Source of the DNA: Polychytrium aggregatum
Taxonomy: Eukaryota; Chytridiomycota; Chytridiomycetes; Polychytriales
Direction of reading: 5' to 3'
Length of the DNA: 64,000 nucleotides
Assembly (NCBI RefSeq): GCF_025602895.1
Contig: NW_026516378.1
Span: 1 to 64,000, forward strand
The position numbers and the translations under genes are program-made. The notes under the pieces are model-generated. The model was not told where the DNA came from, made no database searches, and saw nothing but the letters and a program-made list of their open reading frames with translations. The stretch's first letter is position 1. Every line of letters begins with the position of its first letter. Shown here piece after piece: positions 36,273-55,924 of the stretch.

Positions 36273-36353
36273 CCTTCGGCATCCCACCAGCGGCACCCGC
36301 CTCTGTCCTGCCCCTCCTCCTCTCGGCCTTTCCTCTGGCTGCATTGCCCATCG

Positions 36354-45175
<8,822 letters not shown>

Positions 45176-46154
45176 CCAAGCCAGCACCGCAAAGACGAGC
45201 TCTGGCTGGTTGTGGTAAGAAATCGCCCCCCCCCTCCCAGGCTCCCCTCCTCCTCCAGCTGCCGTCGCCCTCGACTTCAAGGATCTACTGTCAAGCCTCG
45301 GCAGCAAATATCCAACTGCCAGTCGTCGGGTCGCTCGCGCCTTGTCCCTCCCTCATTATTCTTCTTGATAACCCGACGCCCTCCCCCAGATGGCTCGTGC
45401 AGACGACGATGTCGCCTTGATCAGCAGCGATGCGATCTCGTTTCCGCGCGGCGTCTGTCGGCTGCGACAGTGTACTTGGCTTGTTTTGTTGTTGGTCATA
45501 TGTGGAAGAGACAGCCGTATTTTTCCTGTCCAGACAGCCGTCGCCCGGCCTGGCATGTGTGTTGGCTGTGCTTGTGTTTTGTATCTGCTGGAGGATCGAT
45601 CCGGCTGGCCTGCGTTTGGTGGTCAACACGAAGCATCTCATTGCCCTCCGAGTCTTCTGAGCCCTGGTCGCCGAAGTGATTGTGCGTCTGCGTCTCGATC
45701 AAAGGGTCCTCCTGTCCTGTCCTGTCCTGTCCTGCCCCTGTGCAAGCAAGGCAGCAAAAGTGCAAAGGACCACGAAATGTAGCCACACGATATGACGACG
45801 GCCTTGTCCAACGCAGACGCAGGCATTCCACGGTGTCTGCTCGGGGTGGGCAAGCAGGCCATCCAGCAATGCTGTCCGCCGTCGACTGGTCGGCTTCTGT
45901 TCCTGGTGTTTCACGCATGGGCCGCCATGGCCCCAGCCCCGTGCTGGATCCTGGGAACAAGGCCCCTTGCTTCCTCAGAGTTGTCGAATCGGTGGCGTGC
46001 TCCCAGATGTCCCCTCTCTGGGCTCCACGAGCACCGGGGAGCATGTCGGCACAGGCCGAAAACGTGGCCTATAAATGCCATCTCCTTGCCGGTCCCGCTG
46101 CTTGCCCCTTATCCCGGTTGCCTTGACTTTGACGTCCCCCCCCCCTTTCCTGCG
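45176..46154. other. Intergenic region between YAK1 and the adenylate-forming reductase
   Basis: No recognisable coding exon. It contains a GTCCT pentanucleotide repeat at about 45711-45735 (five units) and a TATA-like element at 46069. Open frames on both strands lack domain content. Confidence 0.45.
46069..46076 (+). promoter_or_regulatory. TATA-box candidate for the adenylate-forming reductase
   Basis: CTATAAAT lies about 80 bases upstream of the proposed ATG at 46155. Motif and spacing only. Confidence 0.4.
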
Positions 46155-49100
46155 ATGCTCCATCGTGCCCTTTCTTGCTGCTTCGGAGAGCCGCCCAGCA
46201 ACCGCGGCGATAGCAGGTCATCGGTCCCCACCGAGCAGCCGCTGTCGCAGCCCAAAGGCGTTCAGCCGATGGATCCGTTCGATCCCTGGCTGCATCCCCT
46301 GGAGGCGGCCATCAGGCTCGCTGCCGAGGAGCCCGATACCCTGGCTATCCACACAAAAGAAAACGGCAAGACCGAGCGCTACAGCTACCTCGAGCTGTGG
46401 CAGAAGGCATACTCGATCGCCCAGGAGCTCAAGGTCCTTCCTGGCTGGGACGACGAGGGCCACGAGGTCATTGCGACCTACTGCGAAGCCGAAGCACACT
46501 GGCTCTTCTATTCCTATGCGCTCTGGATCCTCGGCAAGTGAGTGATCTGTCTCGACATGCGAGAAGGGCTGGGAGTCTCATGCTTGGACCCGCCAGCTGG
46601 TTCTGATGGCCGCGTGTCTCTCAGGAAGGTGATCAACTTTGGGCTGAACTGGCCCGCTGTTGCTCGGAAGGCGCTCTGCGAAAGGTAAGAGCCGTGCTTC
46701 TGACGCCGGTTACATTTCTGCGGCGATGCCATCCCATTCGACCCAACCACGAACCGGCTGCGATTTACTAACCAGCGAGGGTCTTGCTCATACCCAGGCT
46801 CAGGATCAGATACGTCCTCTATCACCATACCAAACCCGGCCGAATCGAGGGAGTCGAGGCCATCGATGCCGGAGTCTACTACCCGCTCGCAGCGATCCCC
46901 GCCCCATCGATCGACGCCTGCCAGCCCCTCGACGAGTACATCGGCTACCTCAGCACTTCCGGAACCACAGGTGGGCACGAACTAGAGCCGGCGCCACCCC
47001 ATCGTCTCAGCGGCTTTCATGGAGTGCCCGACTCACGTCCATATCTTACCCCTTGCTTACTCAGGCATTCCCAAGACGTGGGTAGTCGCTGCTGGGAGTC
47101 TGTGTGGGTTGGTCGCGCCAATTGCTGCATATCGCCTGCAAGACTCATGACCTCTTCCTCCTGCCCACAGCTTCCAGATTTCCCACCGCTTCATGGAGTC
47201 TACCCGCCCTTCTGTTGGCTATCCCAAGGGGTCGGTCGGGGTCTTCCAGGTATACTCCCTCGTCACAATCGTCGCTGCCCGCCTTGGATGCCTGCCCCAG
47301 GCTGACAAGCTGTCGCCGGCAAGCTAGGCTGCCTCGTTCTCAGCATCCATGGCTTGGCTTGCGATCGGTGTCAATACCAAGGGATCACTATGGCTCTCCA
47401 AGCCCACACCCAACCCAGTCAACAAGGCCCTCAGCGTCATCTCCCTCCTAAACGAGGGCATGGGCATCTTCTCGTCGGTAGGTCTTCGACTGAGCCACTG
47501 ACCTCTCCCAGTCGCAGCGGTCCCGGGGCTGCTTGAAGTTTTGAGGACACTCCAGGGCCTCTGACGCATAGGAAATGCTGCTTGCCAGACACCGTCATTC
47601 ATCAAGATGGTCTTCAAAGTGGCAACATCGCGCAACCCTCGAATCCGCTGGCCCAAAGCCGAGCGCGTGGTGCTTGCCCACGAACTCGTTCCCGTCTCTC
47701 TGGTGCACCTGGCTCGCAAGCTCTGTCCGAACGCAATGATTCGTTGTGGATACGGATCAAGTGAGGTATACCTTGCACATGCGAAACGAGACAGTGCCCT
47801 ATTTTCGTCGCAGACGCAGTACGGGATAGCCAGAGTCCAGCAAAGCTGTTTGCAAAAAGACTCCTCACTTTGGCAGTCGCCGAGCGAAGGTCTTCCCCGA
47901 CTCGCGATATTTCAGGGCCACTGACCATGATCTCAGTCTACTGACCATGATCCCCATCCGCTGTCCATGATCTCCACCTGCTGTCTATGATCCCTGTCGG
48001 GGGCCGTCTTGGCTGTCTCCCCATGTCTTCTCGACCCTGTCTGGCCGACAGTCGACGATCATCGGCACCTTGACCTTCTGCGTCATCCAACCGACCGAGC
48101 CCTGCCCCTCGCAGCTGGTCTACAAGCTGACCAAGCCCAACGTCCGGTGCGTGCTCTTTGACGAGACCGGCAACGTCGTCGACCAGAGCGTCTCTCGGCA
48201 CGGCGTTCTGGCCTTTGCCGTCGACAAGGACGATCCTGTGCGCAACCACCCCAACTTTGCGAATGCAGATCGAAGCGATAAACTGGCCGTCTTTGGCTTT
48301 CTGGAAGACGGCTCGCCCCGTGTATGTACCCAAGATTGGGTCGAGATGAAGGGCGAAAAGGACTTTGTGGTCTTTGGCCGGTAAGTTTCCGCTGCCGTGG
48401 TGCAGTCTCCGTCGGTCTGGATCGCTAACATGGCATCTCTTGGCTGAATCGGTGGAATCGCCTTGGTCGCTATAGTTGCGCTGCTTCGAGCGCTACTGGA
48501 AGTACCGCGGCGCCCTGTCGAATGGAGCAAAATGCATCCGATTGACCACCCCAGTCGACTCTGTCTCGCACCAGCTTCGGCCAAAAGGTCAAGGTCAATG
48601 GTGTCTATGTCGATCTCAACGCCCTTGAGGAGATCGTCAACCAGAACCTGAGCGATAGCATCGTCGATTGCGCCTTTATGCAGACCTCGGAGCTCAAGAT
48701 CGTGATGCTCTATGTCACCCGAAAAGAGTCCAATCCAAAGCTGACCCCAACCGAGATCCTGCAGACAGTTCAGGACCTCTTTGCTCTCAAGAACGTCTCC
48801 AAGGTCCCGATCCACAACTGCTTCGAACTCAACGACATTCCGTTCACGGAGGTCGGCAAGCGTGATCTCAAGAAGCTCAGGCGCATCGCCGAGAGCGCCG
48901 ACCAGTACGGCAGATCCGTTGTCTACCCACCGCTCGAAATCAGCGACGCCCTGATCTCTCGAATTGCGGTGCTCATCTCTCGCCTTGGGAGCCAGATTCT
49001 CAACATCGAGGCCCTCGACGGTCGCAACTACTACATTGCCGGTGTCGGCTTTGACTCGCTGAGTGTCGGCCGTCTGGCCCTCGCCATCAAGAACGAGCTC

Positions 49101-50797
49101 GATGTCGAGATCTCGCCGCTGATATTGCTGTCGAACGGAATGACGCCCATGGCCGTCGCCCAACTTGTGATTGACATCCGGGATAAAAGGCCGCTGATCC
49201 CGCCAACCGTCGATCTGGCCGAAGAAGCCGCCAAGCTCGACGATGCGACTGTGACGGCCCAAGGTCTCCCTCCGTTCGCCTTTCCCACATGGGCTCGCGG
49301 CATCGTCCTGACCGGTGCCACTGGCTTCCTGGGCGTCTTCCTGCTGTACGAACTGGCGAACAGGTTTCCTCGGGCCAAGATCTACTGCCTCGTTCGAGCT
49401 AAGAACGAAGAAGTCGCTCTCCTCCGACTGCTCTCAAATGCTTCCCAGCTTGTGATTGCATCGAGAATGCGTGCCGACCCGCGGTACGCCGTGCGAGACC
49501 GATTTGTGGCCTTGTGTGGCGACCTGTCGCAGGACAAGTGGGGACTCTCGGACGAGCGATGGAAGGAGATCAGCGAGGAGACCGACATGATTGTCCACAA
49601 CGGCGCCGAGGTCCACTGGTTGTATGACTATAACAGACTCAAGGGACCCAACGTCCTTGGCACGGCGACGGCCCTGAGACTGGCCACAACCCACCACCTG
49701 AAGCCGCTGCACTACATCTCGACCCTTGGGACCGTTCCAGCATCCAAGGGCTCTAGCAAGCTCCTGATGGAGAAGATCTACTCGGCCTGGAACATCTCTG
49801 GCGGGTATGGCCAGACCAAGTGGGTCTCTGAGCAGCTGGTCAACAAGGCACGATCGAGGGGAGTACCTGCGACGATCATTCGTCCAGCCGTCATTGCTGG
49901 TGATAGCAAATACGGAGGTGAGTTGAGTGTGATGTGATGTGGTGTGATGGAGATGTCTCAATCGTCCCATGGACTGGCCATGAATCGATGGTCTCGATTG
50001 TCAAGTGCCACTCATCCACCAACTGACACCAACTGACACCTTCACACCCTCCATCGCTCCAGTGTCCAACACGGACGACTACATCTGGCGATATGTCAAG
50101 GGATGCATCCAGCTCGGCATTGCTCCGTCGCATGCCACTCCTGTCACGATGACCATGGATCCCGTCGACCATGTCGCCAAGGTGGTTGCCGAGATTGCCG
50201 GCTCGGAGGAGGCCCTGTCCAAGTTTGTGTTCCACATCAGCGACCCGGAGAACAGGTGAGGAATGTGATATGGTGTGATATGGATATGGTGTGGTGTGCG
50301 ATATGGTGTGGATGGTGGATTCCGACTCTGATTACCCACTCACTCACTCACTCACTCACTCACTCACTCACTCACTCACTCACTCACTCACTCACTCACA
50401 CTCACACTCACACTCACACTCACACTCACACTCACACTCACACACCAGTGTCATCACCGAAACCAAGCTGTTTGAGATTGCCAACGCCTTTGGCTGGCAG
50501 GTCTTGTTTGAGACTCGCGAGCAGTTCAAGGGGCTTTTGAGCGAAGCCGCGTCAATCGAGACCAACGCTCTGTTCCCACTCATGCACATGATGATGGACA
50601 TGTCCTTCCTGCCCGACAACACCAACACTCGCGCAATCTACCCGACGCCGTGCCGTCCTGCCTCGGTCATTGCCAAGAAGTGCCTCAACTACCTGTTCCA
50701 CGTTGGCTTCCTGCCCGAGCCCCAGAACCCATCGAGCGAGCTCAAGGGCGAGGAGTATCCCGAAGTCAGCATCTTTGGCCGCACTGGCCGCCATTGA
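46155..50797 (+). CDS. Adenylation-carrier-reductase enzyme (carboxylic acid reductase / NRPS-like)
   Basis: Three catalytic units appear in order. The AMP-binding domain (about 46270-48900) begins MDPFDPWLHPLEAAIRLAAE and shows YLSTSGTTG (ATP loop, split by an intron before GIPKT), MIRCGYGSSE (A5-type motif) and DWVEMKGEKDFVVFGR. The carrier domain (about 48950-49180) contains GVGFDSLSVGRLA with the serine that takes phosphopantetheine. The reductase domain (about 49290 to the end) has GIVLTGATGFLGVFLLYEL (NADPH Rossmann motif), YISTLGTVPAS and the YGQTK catalytic pair, as in the SDR-type thioester reductase of Lys2 and carboxylic acid reductases. The enzyme would activate a carboxylic acid, bind it as a thioester and release an aldehyde or alcohol. 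No Lys2-specific feature was recognised, so the substrate is unknown. Two introns contain tandem repeats. The start at 46155 is tentative; the in-frame ATG beginning MDPFDPW is an alternative. Several exon limits in the adenylation part are approximate. Confidence 0.83.
47921..48000 (+). repeat. Four 20-base tandem repeats in an intron
   Basis: Four consecutive 20-base units of the form CTGACCATGATCTCAGTCTA, with about 70-80% identity to each other, lie in the adenylate-forming reductase gene between adenylation-domain exons. Confidence 0.8.
50337..50445 (+). repeat. CACT then CACACT microsatellite abutting a 3' splice site
   Basis: About 15 CACT units change into about 8 CACACT units and run directly into the acceptor CAG (about 50446-50448) of the last intron of the reductase gene. 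The array therefore makes up the polypyrimidine-like end of the intron. Confidence 0.9.
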
Positions 50798-51432
50798 TCA
50801 ACGTGCGACATTGTCCTGTCTTGGGGAGGGACACACATGGCGCGACTGGTGTGCGCTGCCGGTTGGACAGCTTGTCAATTTCAGTTCATTTCTTCCTGCC
50901 AGCCTCAGGTCACGTCCTTCTTGTCTTGCTTCGTTCGGCCCGTTATGTTTAGCATTATTTCCACTTGTTGTTTCGGTTCGTTATTGTCGATTCTCAACTT
51001 TGTGCTCGTTTCCCAAGACCACTTTCCCATCTCCGTCCCATGTTCCCAATGGTATCCTGGTCGAAGCCAGTCGGTGGTTCTCGATGGTATCTCGGCCGAT
51101 ATCAGCCGGTGGTCCTCTGATGTTTTGACCAAAACCGACATGCTGCATCGCTTGTCCCGAATCACCTGCCCCAAACGGGCTGTGCGGCGCCACATGGCTG
51201 CGTCGCCCCAAGTGCGCCGATTGGCCCGCCGTCTCCTGGCCTTGGCGTCGCCTTCAGGCCCCCCACCCGCCCGCTCGCTGCCTCGCCTCGATCGCTCTCC
51301 CATCCGCCTACTTCCCCTCCCTGTCCTGGTCCTCATCTCGTTCCAACCCGCCTCGACCGGCACACCAAGCACACCAAGCACATTGGCTCTGGCACCCTCG
51401 TTCGTGCAGAGAAATCCAGCCGCTCGCTCGCA
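50798..51432. other. Intergenic region between the reductase and WASP-2
   Basis: No coding exon recognised. The last 250 bases are C- and T-rich on the plus strand, like the leaders of other genes here. Confidence 0.4.
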
Positions 51433-54398
51433 ATGCCCTCGCTGAACGCATCCGAGCGATCTCTCGTCAACTCCACATTCGGCCGAAACGCCGTTCTTGC
51501 CTCTGCTGTCGTCCGGCGCTACAAGGCCCATCCCATCCCAACCCGATGGACGTATACCGGCCAGCGAGGCGCCCTCGTCCTGACTGCAGGATCGCTCAAG
51601 CTTCTTGATCTAGATGTGAGTCGCTGCTCTTTGTTCGGATGGACAGCGGGATGCTTATTCGGACATGGCAGTCGCTTTCCATGCTCGCTGAAAGTCTGCG
51701 CCGATGCCCAATCAGTCGCTGCAGAGCCGGCACGGCCATCGTCGGAGCTTGCGACGAGCGAGGACGAGGCCGGCTCCATCATGTCTACGCTCTCTCGCCC
51801 CTGCTGGAAACATGGGCCCTGAAGCAGCAGCGGCTTGCTGACGTTGATTTCATCGTCCCGGTATCATCTCTCGCCCTTGACAGACGGGCGACATTGTCTG
51901 GGAGACTTTGATCGACAGCAGCTCGGACTACTGCGACGACGCCAACTTTTTCCACAGTTTTGCCTCTGCCGAGGACCGCTGCATGGTGGGGTTCTGCTTT
52001 GCCCTCGAGAGCGAAGCCGCCGACTTTTTCAGGGCCGTTCAGGACGACAGCAGCCGCCAGAGCCCCGTCGCTCCGAGCCAGCTTGCTGCCCCAAAGCCGA
52101 GCTATGCCCCTGTTCCTGCGCCTCGGCTTCCGCTTGCCCCCAAAGGTAAGGCCTGCAAGCCCGCCGCTGTCGTATCGTCGTGCTCGGTCCTCCGCCCAAC
52201 ACCATTCCCGAGGACTTCCAGCCAGCCACACAATCCTGGCCGGCTTCGCTGTATCCCGGCTCTGATTTGGGTTGCTTTGCGTGCTCCGCCCTCATCCCGA
52301 TGCCGACTTTCGCTGCGATCCAGCCACGACACCCTCTCCGGCAGCGAACGTCATCGATCTCAAGCCCATCGAACGCTCGGTCTCGGCGCCTCCCGTCGAG
52401 AGCAAGGAGGAGGAGACAAAGAGCCGAGGCTTGCTCTTTGGCATGGGCAAGTCCAAGTCGTCCAAGGGCTCGGATAAGAAAGACAAGTCCTCGGGCAAGT
52501 CCAAGAAAAAGGGCGCAATCACCAAGGACATGATCAGCGGTCCTACGAACTTTGAGTATGTGTCCACCGCTCGGCTGGCCCGATGGGTCGCTGACGCACG
52601 ACCCGCAGCTTCCTCGCGAGGGTCTAAATCCCAGTCGTGGCTCAGTTGAGACAGTTCTGTGACGGGCTTCAGAGTCACTTTGCCACATGCATGAACAATG
52701 TTCATTAATCCAGCCGCACTTTGCTGTCCGCACTGCTTGTTGACTGATTTGGACACCCTCCTCTACCACAGACACATCTCCCACGTCGGATACAACACCA
52801 AGACCGGCTCGTTCAATGTAAGCATGCCATCGTGTCCCCAGAGACCGACATGGCTGATTGGAGAGCGTTGATGGCGATGCCCATGGTTCTAAAACACTGC
52901 GATACCACTCTCCACTCACAGGCCGAGAACATTCCCGAGGAGTGGAAGATTATCTTTGCCAAGGCGGGTATCTCGGAAGAGTCCCTCAAATCAGATCGCT
53001 CGATGCAAAAGTTTGCCAAGAAATTCATGCGGGACAATGCCGACTTGGTTAGTAAAGTCCAGAAGAGCGGACCACCACCTCCGCCTCCGGTGAAGTACAA
53101 TGGCGGTAAGTGCAGCCTTGGGCTGGAAGAGACCGCTCCTCCACATGCATGGATGCCATCAACTAACGCTACGAGCTAGCAAGCCTGTGCACCACCACTA
53201 ATTCGTGCTTTGTCGCCCTCAGTCGATACGAGCTTTGCTCGACCAGGTAGGGCTGACCCTCAATGAGCACTTGATACATCGGTGATGCGGTAGAGCTCTG
53301 TTCTTCGTCGACATGGCTCATAACTCACATGAAATGCATTCACCCATGGCATGGTATAGGTCCTCCAGCTGCCGGGCGGAAGCCGCCGCCCCCGCCCCCT
53401 CCTTCCCGCCGACCTGCCCCTCCTCCTCCCCCAAGCCGGAACGCGGCTGCACCAATAGCTCCAGCGGCCGCGGCTGGCTTCTCAAAGCCAAGTCTGCCGG
53501 CAAGAAGCGAGCCCCCAGCGACCTCTTATGCTCCTCCTCCGCCCATCCCGGCTCGTTCAAGCCCGGCCCCACCGCCGCCTGTTCCCAGCCGCAACGACGT
53601 GCGGCCTCCGCCAATTCCTTCGCGAAGCGAAGCGCCTCCGCCACCGATTCCCTCCCGAAACGATGTGCCTCCTCCGCCCCCCAGGCTGCCGGCCCGCAAC
53701 GAGCCCGCACCAACCGCGAGCGCCCCTCCTCCCCCTCCTCCTCCTCCTCCCGTGGGCGGATCCGGTATGTTGGCGAGCTGCTGTGGGTGCTGTGGGTGCT
53801 GTGGGTGCTGTGGGTGCTGTGGGTGCTGGATCCAGCTGCGGTTGCTGGATCCAGCTGTGGATGATTCTTGTGGAAGCTTGTCGTGGTCGCCTCCAAAGTC
53901 TAACCCATCCACTGGTCAACAGTTCCCCCTCCCCCGCCTCCACCCCCTCCGCTTGGAGGTGGCCCTCCCCCGCCTCCTCGTGCTCCGACGGTACCGTCAG
54001 CGGCCCCGGCGCCAGCATCGGGCGGCGACGCACGCTCGGCACTCATGGACGCCATCCGACGAGGCAAAGAGCTGCGGCATTCTGGTGAGCAGACCCCCAC
54101 CGCTCATGCGCCTGCACCCGAGCCTGCACCCGAAGCCGACTCGGGCGATATCGTGAACATTCTGAAGGTTGCGCTCTCAAACCGGAACAAGCATTCGAGT
54201 AAGTACACCGCTTGGAATGGCGGGGACTAAGACCCTGTGGGTGTTGTTACGGATAGCCAGTGCAGCTGGAGTGTGATTTCGGCCAGCTTGTTGATATATG
54301 CACATGCTAACTGGGCCACTTATCGACCACTGCGTGCAGACTACTCGGATTCGGAGAGCGATAGCGACGAAGATGATGAACAGGAGTGGGAAGAGTGA
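51433..54398 (+). CDS. WASP family actin-nucleation promoter, copy 2
   Basis: The architecture matches copy 1. WH1 is encoded by 51433-51615 (VVRRYKAHPIPTRWTYTGQR) and an exon from 51884 (GDIVWETL; FFHSFASAEDRCMVGFCFAL). A basic stretch (KDKSSGKSKKKGAITKDM) precedes CRIB, split at the same phase-2 position as in copy 1: ISGPTNFEYV then HISHVGYNTKTGSFN (about 52775-52818). The GTPase-binding/autoinhibitory exon reads AENIPEEWKIIFAKAGISEE (about 52921). Large polyproline exons with PARSEPP and PSRNDV-type repeats lie at about 53359-53763 and 53922 onward. WH2 is ALMDAIRRGKELRHSG (about 54040), the central helix is DIVNILKVALSNRNK, and the last exon (about 54340-54398) encodes the acidic tail ending DDEQEWEE. 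Sequence divergence from copy 1 is large outside motifs, suggesting an old duplication. Regulation by a Rho-type GTPase is expected. Confidence 0.88.
53781..53825 (+). repeat. Five 9-base tandem repeats in a WASP-2 intron
   Basis: CTGTGGGTG is repeated five times perfectly within the intron that splits the polyproline region. Confidence 0.9.
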
Positions 54399-54827
54399 GC
54401 ACCGACCGAGACATGCGTGTGAGGCTCGGCCGGCAAGGTCAGTCGATGCTGCTCCCTGCATCACGGCGCTATGTAATCGACATGAAACACGGCCTTTGGA
54501 CGACTGCCAATCTGTGCGGTGAGAGACATTGAGACAAACAATGCGCGGTGGCAGCGTCTGGAAGCGGCGAATATCCTGATATATCCTGATAGAACGGGGC
54601 ATGCAAGACGGGGCAGACGCCAGCAAAGGCTGTTTGACCTCAGCTGTCCTGGCTTGAGAGCGCCGGATGATTGATTGGATGATCGATTGGGATGATCAAA
54701 GTGATGGACACGACAAAAGAGCGCGTTTCCATCCAAGAAAACGTGCCAAGGGGCGATGCGTGTGGCGGAGCAGGGACCCAAAATAGCAAGTGTCGCACGA
54801 CGGGCAAAAGCGGAAGTCGGTGCCGCG
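54399..54827. other. Intergenic region downstream of WASP-2
   Basis: About 430 bases without a recognisable gene. A short duplication (ATATCCTGATATATCCTGAT) occurs at about 54571-54590. Confidence 0.4.
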
Positions 54828-54920
54828 TTCCCAAGGCGAGGATCGAACTCGCGACATCGGCATGGCATACGGGGAGCACCCATATAAGTACCGCGCTCTA
54901 ACCGACTGAGCTACATGGGA
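54828..54920 (-). tRNA. tRNA-Ile (anticodon UAU) with a 19-base intron
   Basis: Read on the minus strand, the sequence folds as a cloverleaf: acceptor TCCCATG / CTTGGGA, D-stem GCTC/GAGC, anticodon stem CGGTA/TGCCG, T-stem GCGAG/CTCGC with the TTCGATC loop, and discriminator A. The anticodon loop CTTATA-A gives UAU. It is interrupted after position 37 by a 19-base insertion (TGGGTGCTCCCCGTATGCC), the canonical place for nuclear tRNA introns. Eukaryotic tRNA-Ile(UAU) genes commonly carry an intron and share the GCGGTACTTATA anticodon arm. The acceptor stem has one T-T mismatch at the sixth pair. CCA is not encoded, as expected for a nuclear gene. Confidence 0.88.
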
Positions 54921-55924
54921 TGACGACTGCCAGGTCCGAAACTCAGTATATGATCATAGCAGCGCGAGGCACCAATTTCGCGCTGTTCATGCCTGGACAT
55001 GTGTGAGGCGCCGCTGGACGCACTCAGCGACAGCGGCCGGGAGATGCACTCAGCAACAGCAGCCGAGACAGAGCCGAGACAGAGCCGAGAGCGAGAGGTG
55101 GCGATGCTGAAACGCCGAAACAAAGCAGAGGCGGTGCGCAGTTGTATGAATGCGGTGAACGCGGCATTCCGCTGGACGAGCGGCACAAATGCCGATGCAG
55201 AGGACGGGCTGCTGGCGAGAGCAGCTGCCTCGCTGGCTTGGATGGCTTTCCCAAGCATGAGCGCAGATCGACCCCAGCGCTCTGCACGCTCGACCTGCAG
55301 CGGCTCCTGCCCATGCACCGAGACGGCCGACCGAACGGTCCCCGCAGCCGGGTTTCCCACAGCCACAGCCGCCAGTGCGCGCCCCGCGCTCTGTGTGACA
55401 TGACCCGCCACCGCACACACACACACGCCTCGCCAAGGCCTTCTCGCCCCCGTCGCCTTCTCGGCCGTTTATATACCCGCTCTGACTTTCTCCCCGTCGG
55501 CTGCCCATCCATCCACCAACTTCCCCCAAGGTATGATCGCTGGAAACGGGACAGAGCGGGACTGGGGGCGTCGACACTAAGAGCTCTTCCGGACCACGGC
55601 TCGCTGCGATCGACGGCCGCAGTTCGCTGGTCGCTTGGTCAGTCGCTTGGCCGCTTGGTCGGCTGGCTCACCGGTTGACTCGTCGCCTTGGTCAACCCAG
55701 CCAACCTGCAGTGCAGCCCAGCCCAGCCCAGCCCAGCCCAGCCCAGCCCAGCCTTGGAAGACCCTGGATCGTCCTTAATACTTTCATCTGCTTCTGGGCT
55801 CTTCGCCGAACTGCAGCGTCGACATCGTACTCACCTCCCGTCGCTTGTCGCCCGTCTTCCCTCCAGGTCCGCCCCCCTGCGATCCCGCCCAGCTTCCTCT
55901 GTCCGCCAGCATCCCCCCCCCAAC
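54921..55924. other. Upstream region of the TM-SH3 gene
   Basis: No coding exon recognised. It contains a TATA-like TTTATATA at 55468-55475 and a CAGCC pentanucleotide repeat at about 55714-55752 (about seven units). A possible donor (AAGGTATGA near 55530) and acceptor (CTGCAG near 55815) would allow a leader intron, which would explain why the TATA-like element is 450 bases from the ATG. Confidence 0.4.
55714..55752 (+). repeat. CAGCC pentanucleotide repeat
   Basis: Seven or so CAGCC units lie upstream of the TM-SH3 gene start. Confidence 0.85.

Larger units (their letters stand above)
33310..36353. other. 3 kb low-complexity region, probable 3' end of WASP-1 and leader of YAK1
   Basis: No domain-bearing gene was found. 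The region contains tandem repeats at about 34131-34184, 34241-34420, 34731-34899 and 36231-36272. From about 34960 to 36350 the plus strand is strongly pyrimidine-rich, typical of a long transcribed leader before the YAK1 ATG. A long plus-strand open frame (34658-35941) exists only because the CAACAG array and CT-rich DNA lack stops. I do not call it a gene. Confidence 0.5.

Noticed and set aside
47921-48000. CRISPR-like repeat
   Set aside because: Units are contiguous at 20 bases without unique spacers and lie in an intron.
50337-50445. CRISPR-like or telomeric array
   Set aside because: Units are 4-6 bases with no spacers, and the array ends at a splice acceptor inside a gene. It is a plain microsatellite.
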